This document shows positions 24,107 to 36,400 of a stretch of DNA of 60,000 nt, one piece after another. The stretch lies in NCBI RefSeq assembly GCF_037975245.1, contig NC_092570.1, positions 5,151,001 through 5,211,000 of the forward strand. Direction: 5' to 3'. Numbering within the stretch: position 1 is the first letter of the stretch; the number at the start of each line of letters is the position of its first letter. The translations under genes were made by a program, and so were the position numbers. This stretch comes from Apostichopus japonicus. Its lineage: Eukaryota; Echinodermata; Holothuroidea; Aspidochirotida; Stichopodidae. The notes below the pieces were generated by a model. It saw nothing but the letters and a program-made list of their open reading frames with translations, was not told the origin of the DNA and searched no databases.

Positions 24107-25105
24107 AACGTTCTCTGCAAATTGTCGAGTACTTTAGAATGGCATTTATAAGCTTCGGTAGACTTCAACGACGTGAGAATAGGGGAATGTCGAAAGAACT
24201 AGTATAGATTTTATTACTACATAACGCATTTGAACAACACAGTGAATTCAGTAAAATAATTAGTAGATGGCATTGAATCTCCAACACAGTTGATAATTTC
24301 TGCTTTATATCTTTTGAGAAGATCCTAAATCTCTTTTATGGTGCAACAATTTCTCTGCGAAGACAAAACTAATGAGCTTCCCAAATTCCCAATCCGTACG
24401 CATCGGCTGGGTGAATCATAGACGTTCACCAAGCATGTAGGGAACCAACCAATTGTTCGAGGTTGTCAGCGTGTCTTCTAATATGTTAACACGTACATTG
24501 TGATCAGGTAAATCGATAGGATATCGAGAACTCCAAAGTTCACTACCAATTCCCAACAGATCGAGTCACTAAACAAATTTGTATAGAATTTTGTATAGAA
24601 GATTTACACCTGGGCTGAGGTCACTCTAGTATAGGCCTATAGTAAGTTGTCGACGGGTTACCGGTCGTGCTCCTGGCAATGAATCAACGACTGAATTCGC
24701 CGCGTATTGCCGCAAATTATTTGACATATGGTAAGATGTTAATATGATCCACGTAGCCTAATAATATACTGTTATAAGAGACAATCATTTTCACAGGCTA
24801 GGCTAAATAATTGCATATTATGTTAAAGCTAGTATCAACATTGGGCCAAAGATTTCAAATTTATCTTCAGTATACTTGAGTTGTTTATCACACGTATTTA
24901 GCCGTGCGAAAGCTGCACCAAATAAATGATTCGTGAACCATCAGTCCAACAATCATATAGATCGGATCCGGTACTTAGCCATGATCCATTGTTTTAGGGT
25001 TCAGTATACTTTCATGAAGATATCAAATTCGAGCCTCGTAAGATTATGTTCTAGTTCTGTTTATTTCACATCTATAGCACGTCAGCGTCTATTTAGAGAA
25101 TTGAA
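24107..25105. other. Upstream flank of TMEM79-like gene; no other gene
   Basis: Non-coding AT-rich sequence that must include the promoter and 5' UTR of the plus-strand membrane protein gene. No core promoter element stands out. Confidence 0.5.
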
Positions 25106-25714
25106 ATGGAGAACCGTAGTGCAGCCGATCAACAAACAGTGCGTTTGGCAGGGCTGTTCAGTTTCGTGCTTATATTGAGTGGATGCTACTTGGCTGTTAA
25201 TCATCTCCCATTACCAACACCCCAGGAACCGACTCTCACGAATAGACTGGTCTTCACTCTTCGCTGCTTGGTGGTATCTATGATACCTCTCATGTTCGGT
25301 ATCGCACGTATTGCTACATGGAGATTCAATGATATGGAAAACATGGGGTCCAACCCTGTCAAAGAGAAACTCAACTATAAAGCAGCCGTAGCTACCAAAT
25401 ATTTGCAAAATACTGTCGAACAGACCATCCTACATGTCCTTTTCCAACTGGCATTGAGCACTTTTTTGCCGACTGAATATTTGGCAGTTATTCCTATGTT
25501 TGTGTTCATCTTTGTGATTGGTCGTTTCTTATTCTTTTATGGCTACATGGACGAATCAAAACCAGTGAAGAGGGCCTTGGGGTTTGCTCTGACTTGGGTC
25601 AGTAATGTACTGTCTTTTGTCTCGTTAATCGTATTCTTGTTCTGGAGAGGACCAGCCTATAAACTGTCAAATGATAATAGTTTTCGCCTAGCAGCATATG
25701 AAGTGTATAAGTGA
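25106..25714 (+). CDS. TMEM79-like / MAPEG-fold membrane protein (copy 1)
   Basis: Intronless gene for a 202-residue multi-pass membrane protein. Hydrophobic segments lie at about residues 13-32, 47-71, 102-121, 124-147 and 157-180. The segment NTVEQTILHVLFQLAL (102-117) has the Asn-x-x-Glu arrangement at the start of a helix that is typical of MAPEG-fold proteins, and the overall pattern resembles the membrane part of TMEM79 (mattrin). The vertebrate protein is about twice as long owing to an N-terminal extension absent here. The first ATG of the frame is used. A close paralogue lies inverted 2.7 kb downstream. Assignment to TMEM79 is by recalled pattern similarity, and the activity is unknown. 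The C terminus is 14 residues longer than in copy 2. Confidence 0.72.
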   Translation: MENRSAADQQTVRLAGLFSFVLILSGCYLAVNHLPLPTPQEPTLTNRLVFTLRCLVVSMIPLMFGIARIATWRFNDMENMGSNPVKEKLNYKAAVATKYLQNTVEQTILHVLFQLALSTFLPTEYLAVIPMFVFIFVIGRFLFFYGYMDESKPVKRALGFALTWVSNVLSFVSLIVFLFWRGPAYKLSNDNSFRLAAYEVYK

Positions 25715-28409
25715 GGATCAGAACATCATATCAACAATGACTTGTGCAACTTCTCTCTAACATTTCTGGAAACAACAAATTGTGTTGATTAGCAAACAAT
25801 ATGATTTTTTTCGAATCAGCGAAAGAGGTTATACATGTAACCAAAGATGAACTTCTGACCGGATCGAGTACACAGGTTGCGTTCAGTGTCCGGAAAAGAA
25901 TATAATTGGAACTTAAACATGATTATGATATCACCTTATATCAGTTTATATGGCCTACACCCTTGTATCGTCATTGAAAGCATGCACGAGGAGCCTTCCC
26001 TATCAAAAATGCCATTATTACAATATAACTTTGGTGATGAGAAATTTCTAGTTATTCTCCAGGACGGAAAGTTCCATACCGTTGTCAGAAAAACAATTTT
26101 CTTACACTGTATTGTGCAGCTTCTGTGAAAGCAAATGACGTGTTATGAATGTTGGAGGTGCTTTAGTAGTTCTGAAGAGTTCATTGTTTCTGTAGAGTGT
26201 AATGGTACAGGTTTTTAGGGTGACAATCACAGCATGCGCGCGCCATTTTGGTGGAAACGCAAGAGTTACTAATTTGTTGTGATTTCTATCCAGATGGTTA
26301 TTTTCAGCAAGACTTATTAATACAATCAGGCAGAGGGCTGTTACATATACCGCGATTGGCAACACTGTACAGATATAGTATACGCCCAATACTTAATATT
26401 CATTTTCTTAATCAATCATGTTATATTGGTTCCAGAGTTAAAAAAGGTATATGTAGTAGAAATGCAGATATACCATTGTATGTGACAAATGTGGGTGATT
26501 GTGCATCTGTTAATACTAAGCTATCGTGGTTGGCAAGTTGAACAGTTGATCGAGATCGGCGACAGGGCATGTGTCTCCAATTTGCTTGGTTTTTTTCGAT
26601 ACAATGGTTTCTATTGTTTTATGAAAGACATAATTGTCAGAACATTTACAGCTCAAGTTAAGGAAACCGTGTCTAGGTGAAGAAGTCCATAGGAAAATAT
26701 TGATAAACATTCTCTTCGGCCGTACACACTTCTTCACGACGTTTTCCATAGTTTAAAGGTTACAATCCATCTTCATGGCATGCAAGAGCAGCTAACTGGG
26801 AACGAAACGCTGTCATAATTGGAACCTCCATAGTTGATTTGTACAGGGGGGATAATGAAATGATGAAATATATGTTTAATGTCCGCCAGCAGTAGGCTAC
26901 TCATTCGGAAGATATGGAGGCAAGAGTTTCTCATACTTTCTACACAGCCTAGAATTAATAGAGATCTACGGCTCTGATTTACATTTTCATAAGACGCCAT
27001 CACGTTTCCAATTCGGCAGTCAACAGATATAATGGATGTTAACTTGTTAGCTTCGGCGTGTATAGAGATCCAAATCCCCCAGAGTCGGTCAAATTGAGAA
27101 ATTACGCCACCAAGAACAGTCATTTTTTTATTTTCTTATTATTTGTTCCCTGAAATTCTAACCACGATGTCCTCAATGTCATCAGGAGAGTAACATAATA
27201 AGTTGAAACCCGAACCGAGTTGAATGTTAAAGTTAAAATTAAACGACCGATCCATATAATCTGCAACAAATAATACAGACAGGGGAGGGGTTACATGGAA
27301 CGAAACCATCGCACATTTATATGTGTGCACATCCTATCTGAAATATACAATTTATTTCATCTTTTAATATCTTTATTGCTCATAATACATACAATTGAAA
27401 GAACTACATTGAGATTTTAAAGCAGCTTTCGAAAGTAAAATCATAAATGGTACTAAAAATGCCATATCACTGTAGGACATTAGTTTGAGTCTCCAAGTTT
27501 AATGTATAAATATGTTAACGTGGAAATGTTTCCAATGTTTCCTTTATGGTTTAAAAGCATTCAATTTAACCTACATATTACAAATGTTCGGATACAAAAC
27601 AAAAGTGTTGAGAATCGGTTTGAAATGATTATTAGTTTAGGCCTACTCGCTCATGCCACCACCTACCGTACCTTTACTAGTGAAAATACCCACAGAACGG
27701 TGATAATGCCTTAAAGTAACCTTGTGCAATCCGATTTGAATAGTACTTTGATACGTTTTGAAAATTTTTATGATCGAACGTAAAAGTAGTTATTATACAA
27801 GAAAAGCAAAATAACGTAGCAGGTAGAACAGAAATGGCTGCTTTAATAAACAGAACATTTGATCTTAATACAACCAAAATGTTATATAAATAAATGAAGG
27901 AACACAATCCGCCCTTAATGTTTATAATAGACAGTTCAGGCACATATAGTTACCCATTATTACTGACAACGAATCAGTGTAACGCATTGTACCCTTAGTC
28001 ACTTTCCAAGTCATATATAATAGTGTTAACACTGTCACGTGTTAACATCGTGCTCATGTTCCTTTACACACGTTGTTCCAACGGTAGTGATGTATTAGTC
28101 TACTAGACATTTAGTATATATTGGAGCTGGTCTCTGCTGCAGTAAACTTGAAACAGTTAAACCAGTTGTTCTGTTTATTCTTTGCTAATCATTCTGATTC
28201 TCGCTGAGGATACTATACCCAAATATTTGATCATAATATTTAGCAAAGACGATCAAAGTCTCCTCCAACTTGGATGTCTGACGTGAAACTTTTCATTGTT
28301 GATTACTATCAGCTTTATGCCTACAATGACTTTCTGTGAATGACAATCCAAAGGTGAACGTTTCGGTGTTTTCGCTTCCTGCTGCTAGACAAACTATATC
28401 CCTGCAGAT
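25715..28409. other. Interval between the convergent TMEM79-like genes
   Basis: Should contain the 3' UTRs of both copies. I see no other gene and no extension of the duplicated similarity beyond the coding regions by eye. Short frames here have no recognisable motif. Confidence 0.5.
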
Positions 28410-28976
28410 TCAATCTGAGAGTTCATAGTCTGGTCCTCTCCAGAATAAAAACATGATTAACAAGACAAAGGAAATTATATTACTGACCCAAGTCAGTAAG
28501 AACCCCAAGGCCCTATTCAATGGGTTTGATTCGTCCATGTAGCCATAAAAGAATAAGAAACGACCAATCACAAAGATGAACACAAACATAGGAATAACTG
28601 CAAAATATTCAGTCGGCAGAAAAGTGCTCAATGCCAGTTGGAAGAGGACATGCAGGATGGTCTGTTCGACAGTATTTTGCAAATATTTGGTAGCTACGGC
28701 TGCTTCATAGTTGAGTTTCTCTTTGACAGGGTTGGACCCCATGTTTTCCATATCCTGGAATCTCCATGAAGCAACAAGTGCGATACCGAACATGAGAGGT
28801 ATCATAGATACCACCAAGCAGCGAAGAGTGAAGACCAGTCGATTCGTGAGAGTCGGTTCCTGAGGTGTTGGTAATGGGAGATGATTAACAGCCAAGTAGC
28901 ATCCACTCAATATAAGCACGAAACTTAACAGCCCTGTCAAACACACTGTTAGTTGCTTTTCGGCACTTGAAGTCAT
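28410..28976 (-). CDS. TMEM79-like / MAPEG-fold membrane protein (copy 2)
   Basis: Intronless 188-residue paralogue of the gene at 25106, in opposite orientation (tail to tail). The first about 17 residues differ (MTSSAEKQLTVCLTGLL). From there to about residue 147 the two proteins are nearly identical, with only a few changes (for example ARIATWRFND versus ALVASWRFQD). The last about 40 residues diverge again, and this copy stops early after PDYELSD. The same membrane segments and the NTVEQTILHVLFQLAL motif are kept. Near-identity extends to synonymous sites in the central block, pointing to recent duplication or gene conversion rather than protein constraint alone. No frameshift or premature stop, so it is probably functional. 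Confidence 0.72.
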   Translation of the reverse strand: MTSSAEKQLTVCLTGLLSFVLILSGCYLAVNHLPLPTPQEPTLTNRLVFTLRCLVVSMIPLMFGIALVASWRFQDMENMGSNPVKEKLNYEAAVATKYLQNTVEQTILHVLFQLALSTFLPTEYFAVIPMFVFIFVIGRFLFFYGYMDESNPLNRALGFLLTWVSNIISFVLLIMFLFWRGPDYELSD

Positions 28977-31900
28977 TTTGATATGAAGTCGTCCGGTGTT
29001 TTTTTTTTTAAGAAGATCGTGTGCGATTTTTTTTTCTTCCTGTGACGGTTAAATATAGAAAGAATCTAGGTTGGGCATCTCGGACTAGCAGAATGTCTCG
29101 GGAATAACCCGTAGCCAGGCCGAGCACATGGACCGTGCCACCCAACCCCCTACCATGTGCAGTCTAATGTGCCCCTCACCACATCTGTACCAACACCATG
29201 CGTATACAAACTTCACAAGTTACAGCACACGTCGAGTAATTGCCCCTCCTTTAATTGTTTTGTTCCCCTCCTTAAATTATTGCATGCCTCTCCTTAAAAA
29301 CTCCTCTAACTCAGACCACCTTATACAACGACTCGCCTTCGTGGGCAACCATCTTGAAACAGTGTCTCAGTGACCAACACTGGCATGGCAAAACATAAGA
29401 AAATATCGAGGGATTGGAAAGGTAGGTAGGGAGGGGTGGGTTGGGGAGGGGGTGTTTATTGCACACTTTCCTAAAATATAATTCCAAACCAGTGATTGCA
29501 TGAAGTTATATATCCCGCTCCATACGTAACTGCCAAGACGGAATACATATTAATAAAATATATAAGGACAATTTTCGTCAAGTCTTTATGAAAAGGTCTT
29601 TTTCCGATCAGTAATGCTAGGAAACAAGTAAGGTCAAGTTTAACAAGCGATTAATTGAAGGTCATCAGTCTGACCTATTAATATGCTAGAAAGTAAAACA
29701 ATGGTCACCCATGTTCAATTGTCAACAAAGAATTTGTGTTATTGCCATTACGGCAATTAGAGACACACTGAGATATTTAACTCTCTATTTTATCATTTTT
29801 GAGGATCAACCCCTCTAGAACGGTATATTTGGAAACTACTAGCAAGTTGTAGCACGCTAATATATTGTGACCTTTAACCGTGGTTGCTTTATATTCAAAC
29901 CCTGACACTGTACAGTACCGATATACTTGTAACAAATACAAGGTTAGTCACGATTTACAAATTACGTTATTTGCTAACTACTGTACTACGTCGTGCATAG
30001 GACCGCTGATACAGAATTTTAGAAAGGAGGGGGTGATCCCGACACGAACTCACATCTAGGGGATATGGTTGTCTAACCCCTCCCCCAATCTTACACATAG
30101 GCATTATTACAGGGGTAAAGGGGCACTCACTTCCCCCTCCACTTTTCCCCGAACCTTAAGTTGGCTTTTTTTCTTCAAATTCGGTGGTTATTTGGTTGGT
30201 GATGCCACAGCAATACTGACAACTCTGCGATACTCTTAAACTTATCCATGATGTCATTGCACAGGCTACAAGAAAGATCGACCCATTATGACGATTCTTA
30301 TTTAAATCCATTTGTTACTTTTTATGTCGCTCAATAAATTTGGTAACACTTCTATGCATATAGTATAATTATACATATTCAAATACACAATTAGTAGCCT
30401 TTAAATATTGTACCATATTACATCTCGGGGGCTTATATAATCCAAAAAAAAAATCTGAAAGGGAAGGGACACATACCCTCCCTTAAGACTCCTCCCCAAA
30501 GTTTCCCCCACTTTCACACATCAAATCATGTCCCTGCTCACACCCCCACCCCTCTCCCTATCCCGGATCCGCGCCTCGTAAGATCTATACTGATATAAAC
30601 AACATCGTTTCTATTCTGTTTTGCTTCGGACACTTTTCAAGAGAGAACGGACCTGAACATGAAAGTCTTCGAGGTGTGTGGCCGCCTACTTTATCCCTCA
30701 GCGATTGAACCACTTTCTCTACGCTGTATGTTGAATGAATTGCGTATATGCATCATACTTAGTCCATAGTATCAATCAGTAACTACCTGTGGTTAATGAC
30801 TTAACGTGGTCCAAACATGGATGTACTATCATGATCAAATGGATCGAAGTTCTACCTTTATATTATTATACCTACCGAACTATAGCAGATAGTGATTCGG
30901 TGAAAAGCGTATTCTATTAATCTTATATGTTGTTGGGCGATGGCTCTAACCATACGGCTATACTTCGAGAGAAGAGAAACTGTTTTATTTCTTTGGAAGA
31001 ACGAACATCATATATGCTGTGCCCACTCTCCACAAGCGACATATTAGTGTTATTAGATCGTAGAAGTTATTGTATGCCTAGTATAGCCAACTTTTCAAAC
31101 TAGTGTAAAGAGGGTGTGAAAAGCCCTCAAGCGTACTATAGAACCAAAATATTGCCTAAATGACATGGCATAGTAAACAAGTACTATCCAGGTATTGTTC
31201 CCAAACTATTGTGACAATATTTAAGTTGGTCGTACCGACAACGGGTATATGATATTCCTTGAATTGCTACATAAACTTATCATCAACAGAAAGGATATCC
31301 ATATGAGTGCGCCCTCAATTTTAATCGATTTTGGGTATGGTACTGTACGTACATGTTTTACTTCAAAAGTAACGAACTGTTTGCATCACTATTATGATTG
31401 AGTCATCTACCAATGAACGTACTGTAGTTCCTTTCAAAGCTTGTGTTTGCTTTTTTTGTGGTAGAAAAATTTGTTGGAAAGACACTAACCCTACCTTTAA
31501 ATTGTTTGAAACGTAACAAGGCATGTGTTGTCTTCTTTTACTATTGTGCAACAAAACTGTGCACATGTGCAATGTGGATGCACATTAATAGCCAGTTACC
31601 TCTCTATTTCTCAAGTGACCAAACAATTGTGACTTGTGCAGTGAAAATATATTTTCTACATATGATCTACTCATGCACCTTCATTTTAGGTACTGAGTAC
31701 TCAAACTGGCTTAAAACTGTTGGAGGTTCAAACAAATTTATGTAATTAACTTACATTTAGTCATTTAAATTTATACATATTTTACGTATAACATGTTAAC
31801 ACAAAAACAAACCCAAAACAATGCATAACTTTCTGAAAATGTATTCAGACTTTCTCAAAAGTTCTTCTGTACAAGAGAATTAAACACACAATATACAAAA

Positions 31901-33428
31901 GTTTTTTTTATATCATAATGACACTTGTTGACTGTAACATAGCTGTGTGGGTAATAAGAATAATCTTTAATAACTGATCATAACTCATCTATTTTGTCAC
32001 CAAACAATAAGAAATACATGACAGATCTTATTCAACTATGTCATCTCTGTGAAATTAAAAGTTAAAACAATAATTGCCAAGAATAGCAAAATACAATAAT
32101 CGGTTGGTGATTTTTACACATTTTGAGATGATCTAGAACAATTATGGGATGGCCAATAGAGAAGCAGCTCATTTCCTATTGTTATATGTGCTGACCTGCT
32201 ATCTTTTTAATTTCTAAAAAGAGATGTTTTCTTCATTTATTTTCCCTTTAAAGAGAAAAACAACATTTAAAACAACTGTTTATGTATGGGAAAAAAGCCA
32301 ATGTAGGTAAATATGTGAAAGTAAGATGGCCTGAATGTTTGATTCAAGCAGGAGCTTATTCCTAGGTAAACTTGAAGAGGCGAAGAAGACCTGCATGGTT
32401 CGATATGCCAATGTCTTAATCTCACTAAATAATTAATTCAATTATACACCACAATTGATTGGATTACATAATCTACATAAATGTCAATGAAGGAGAGGTA
32501 ATATTTTTTTTTTCTTCAAAATTTGATGACGTGTCCTTTAGTACAATCTCCCCACCCTCCAATAACCATTCAGCATTTATCTAACTGAAGAGCTTGCATG
32601 GACTGGAATGTATACTCACATACTCTTACTTTGGCAAAAATAATCGTTTTCATTAGTCATTGCAATGAAAAAAATTAAACAATGTGGCCTAAAGTATCAA
32701 AATTAAAGACGAAGCAGCGACCATGCAAAATATATTGAAAACTGCAAGATCTTTACCTTAATCGTTAAGGTTTTCTCAAAAAATTAATTAATTTCGAAAC
32801 TGCAAGGTTATTTGCTCAAACTAAAGCCACAAGCATATTTTCGTCCAAATTATATTTTTTTTTAAAACAGTGGAAGCACAGCGCACCCCTTTATATTCAA
32901 CACCTTGTTTCAACAACTAACCTAATCCTGTTTTCATGTTGTCATAGGTGGGCTAAGGGCCTTACAATTGACACATAATTTATGGAAAGGGACAACTTGA
33001 AGAAGTTATCACCTAATGTGTTGCTACACCAAGGTTGAATGAGCACACTGCCTTACTGTAACGGTATGCCAGGGCTACAACCCCATTTGAGGAGCCTTGA
33101 GAAGAACCTAAGAATGATTTCCATCTATATCTCAATACAACACACACTACCATCATCACAGTACAAAGGCACTGCCTAGCAGAGGTACAACAAATAGAGC
33201 AAAGGAGAAGAGGAGGCAGCACATGGATAAAATCGCTTGATTAAATAGATATTCTCGTTGACATAATGAATTCAGATTATAGTGCTACAAAGTGGACAAC
33301 ACTTCACAATTTGTGAATTCCATTGAATGACCTTTTTAATGCATTGCTGTCACTGTACAAATCATAGAAACATGATTTACATGTTGAACTTAGATATTAC
33401 AATTATAAAAGCTACCACCTATCTTTTG
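28977..33428. other. Intergenic region and probable TTC14 3' UTR
   Basis: No coding exon recognised. The part next to 33428 should be the TTC14 3' untranslated region; a possible polyadenylation signal for the minus strand (AATAAA) lies at 32236-32241, about 1.2 kb beyond the stop codon, and others are possible. Around 30003-30585 G/C-rich segments with loosely inverted ends suggest a decayed element, but I could not define its ends. Confidence 0.45.
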
Positions 33429-36400
33429 TTACAAACACCACCAACTCCTAGATTTGTTTGGAGGAAGTTCTTTCACTTTGTCTTGATATATGAGATCAAG
33501 CATTTCCTCTTTATCTCTTTGCTTTAAGTAAAAGAATGGATTGCTTTCTTTTACCTGTATAACACCCCTATACCTATCCCATTCTCCATCAGAGGCTGTT
33601 CTCCTGTAGTCCCTTCCTCCATGTCTCCATGGCTCCCTGTAAACTGTTTGCCTGTTTCTGTACCGTTGTTCTTCACGCATCTGGCTTGTGCTACCAATGT
33701 TCTTTTCACACAGATTTCCGATTGTCTTACTGTCACGTTCATTGCCAAGTTTTCTCACTGCATTCATTTCTGATGATGCTGACACTTGGTTTGTTTGGTT
33801 TCTCTGCTGTACAGGTGCTTCATATGAGACCTGATTATTTACAACTGACTTGAGCAATAATTCTTTAGAGTCCTTCTTATGGCTTGGAATTTCTTCACCA
33901 GCTGTTTTGTTCTCGTCTCGACCAATCTCTCTTTCATAATTATCTGTGTGGTCAGAGGGAGGAATCTTAGCTTTTGTATATTTCATTTCTTTATCCACCA
34001 CTTTCTGGTCCTCGTCTTCTTTTGAATTATGAATTGCTTTGCTATCCATATAATCCTCCCAGCTGTCAAACAAAGAATATGCATCCACATTACCAGATGA
34101 ATCTGAAGAGCTCTCTTCCCCAGTTTCTTTTCGACTTGAAAATCTCTCTGAATTCGATGATGATGAAGTGGAGGATGGTCTTTTCCGTTTCTGTCTTCCC
34201 TTGGCCTCACCAGTCCTTGATGTACTTTTCTCAGATGATTTACTAAGGGACTCATCTGAATCACTACTACTTGATGAATTGCTGGAGGACTGAGAGGAAC
34301 CTGAAGATGAGGAACTTTTACTAGATTGAGAATCGTCAGAAGATGGTGTCGACAACATGGCAGCAGTTTCACCCTGTGGGTCCACTTGTTGTACAGGAAT
34401 ATTATCACTGACGTTTTCCATATGTTTGATATTTTGCTGTGGTTGGTGTAACTTTGCTGTTTCTGTTTCAGATATCTCTGAGGCACTTTCTGAACTTGAA
34501 GAGGAAGAAGAACCACTGTCAGCAGATCTGCTAAATTGTGATTCACAGCCACCCCTTAATCTTAAAACTGGAGTTTTTACCAAATGACAATAGTCTCTGT
34601 GAAAATGTTCTTGCAAATGACAGTCTGAGAATTCCACACAGTCAGTGAGGGTTCTATTTTTTCCTTCATGGCTTTTGTATCCCGACTTCTCACCTTTCTC
34701 ATGCTTGCTTGCACCTTTTGATGTCTTGCTGGTACTTAATTTCCTCATCCTAGTCTTACCCTGGTTAAAATTTCCCTCATCTTCTGAACTGTCACTTTCA
34801 GATTCATGCCTCTCTTTGATCTCTTCCTCTTTACAAGATTGTTTTGATTTCTTTCTAGAGTCACTCTTCATCTTACTACTCCTTTTCTCAGGTGTCCTCT
34901 TGGCATGTCTTTTTGCATCCAAAGACTCCTCCGAGTCTGATCTCCGTTCACGGGTGTCTTTTCTATTTCTGCTGCCATCGATACTACCATCCTCAATTGT
35001 TTCAGAACACCGTTTCGTCTTATGAAAAGTTTCTTTCCTTGAACCTTTCCCTCTTCTTTGCCTCCTATCATCTTTCTCGGGACTCCCAGAGCTACTGTAA
35101 TAATCATCTGCAAGGAGTCGTAGGGCACTCTCTTCTAACTCTGCTGACCTTGAAGTTGCATCACTGCTATTTTTCTGATCTTCAAAAGTAGAACTACCAA
35201 CTGAGGAGAGCTTTCTCTCTGATTTGTCATTCCTATCCTCCCATCTTGATGACCGAGAACTAACTTTACGTCCTCTTTTATTGTTCAAATCTGACGTTTC
35301 AGTTTTGGAGGAAGAATGATTTCTACTATCCACAGATCCCTTCTTATGCACTGAATCCATCCTTTGGACAGGTGGATGATTTGCCAGCAACCTATGTTCA
35401 TTTTCTGAAACAGCATTGGAAGGTAACTGTACAACATTGATATTTACATCTGATGAAACACCCTTATTTCCTGGAGTGAACCCTTCTTCCTGAGACTCTA
35501 GTGGGTCCAAATCTGCCCACTTTCCAAACCTATTTTCCAAAGCTGCTTTAATATCCTGTTCTCGTAACACCTCCAATGGTTTTCCAACATTCCCTTTGTG
35601 TTGCTCTAACTTCTTTGCATGTCCTCTGCTTAAAACTTCCGATTTCTCTTCCAAGTTTATGTTGAGATCAGTACCCTTTGGCAACTTTTCAGACTGGCTT
35701 TTATTGATCACTTCATTATGCTTTCCTACAACTTCTTTTGAAGTTTTACCTTGTGATTCTGTTTTGCTGGTTTTCTTGGAAGAATTTATTTCCTTCTTTT
35801 GCACTTCTTTTTCTTTCTCTTTTGTTTCAAGCTTGTCTAAAGAATCATCTAAGTGGTCGACAGAAGAATGAGAGTCTCCATTTCGTCTCTTCCTTGATGA
35901 AGACTTCTTCTCTTCTGCTGACGAATACTGCAAATCTTGTTTTCTGTCTTCATCATCCTGCTTTCTCGACTTTTTACCTTTTGGGGACAAAGACCTTGAA
36001 GGAGATTTTGCTGAATGTTGTTTCTCTTTGAAAGATTCTTTGTGCTTTGTCGCAACCGGTGATTGTTCCCTACGGGATGGTGTATCAGATGACTTCCTAC
36101 TTTTTCTTTTGTTTGTTTTGATCTTTGAGTCAACTTCAGGGAGTGGCTCCTTCAATTCAGGTGAATCATTCTGCTTGCTAATTTCTGGGCTGAGTTTCTG
36201 CTTTCTGACCTCTGAATTTTCATCAACATCTTCATTATCTGTCACAGAGGATTTCAAATGTTTCTCCTCTTTTCTTGATGATCTCTTATCTTGGTCTTTT
36301 CTGTCTGGGGAAGTGGAAGGCAATCGGTTCTTTGCCTTCAATGTCTTGACGTCTTCTGAATCTTCCTGTTTTTCCTTCTTATGTTTCTTTCTTGATACAG

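Noticed and set aside
30003-30585. Possible terminal-repeat element
   Set aside because: The ends are only loosely inverted (G-rich on one side, C-rich on the other) and no target duplication could be found.
34510-34590. A 50-nt intron inside the TTC14 tail around the LRLRGG motif
   Set aside because: GT and AG dinucleotides exist, but the interval is too short for an animal intron and the frame is open without removing it.
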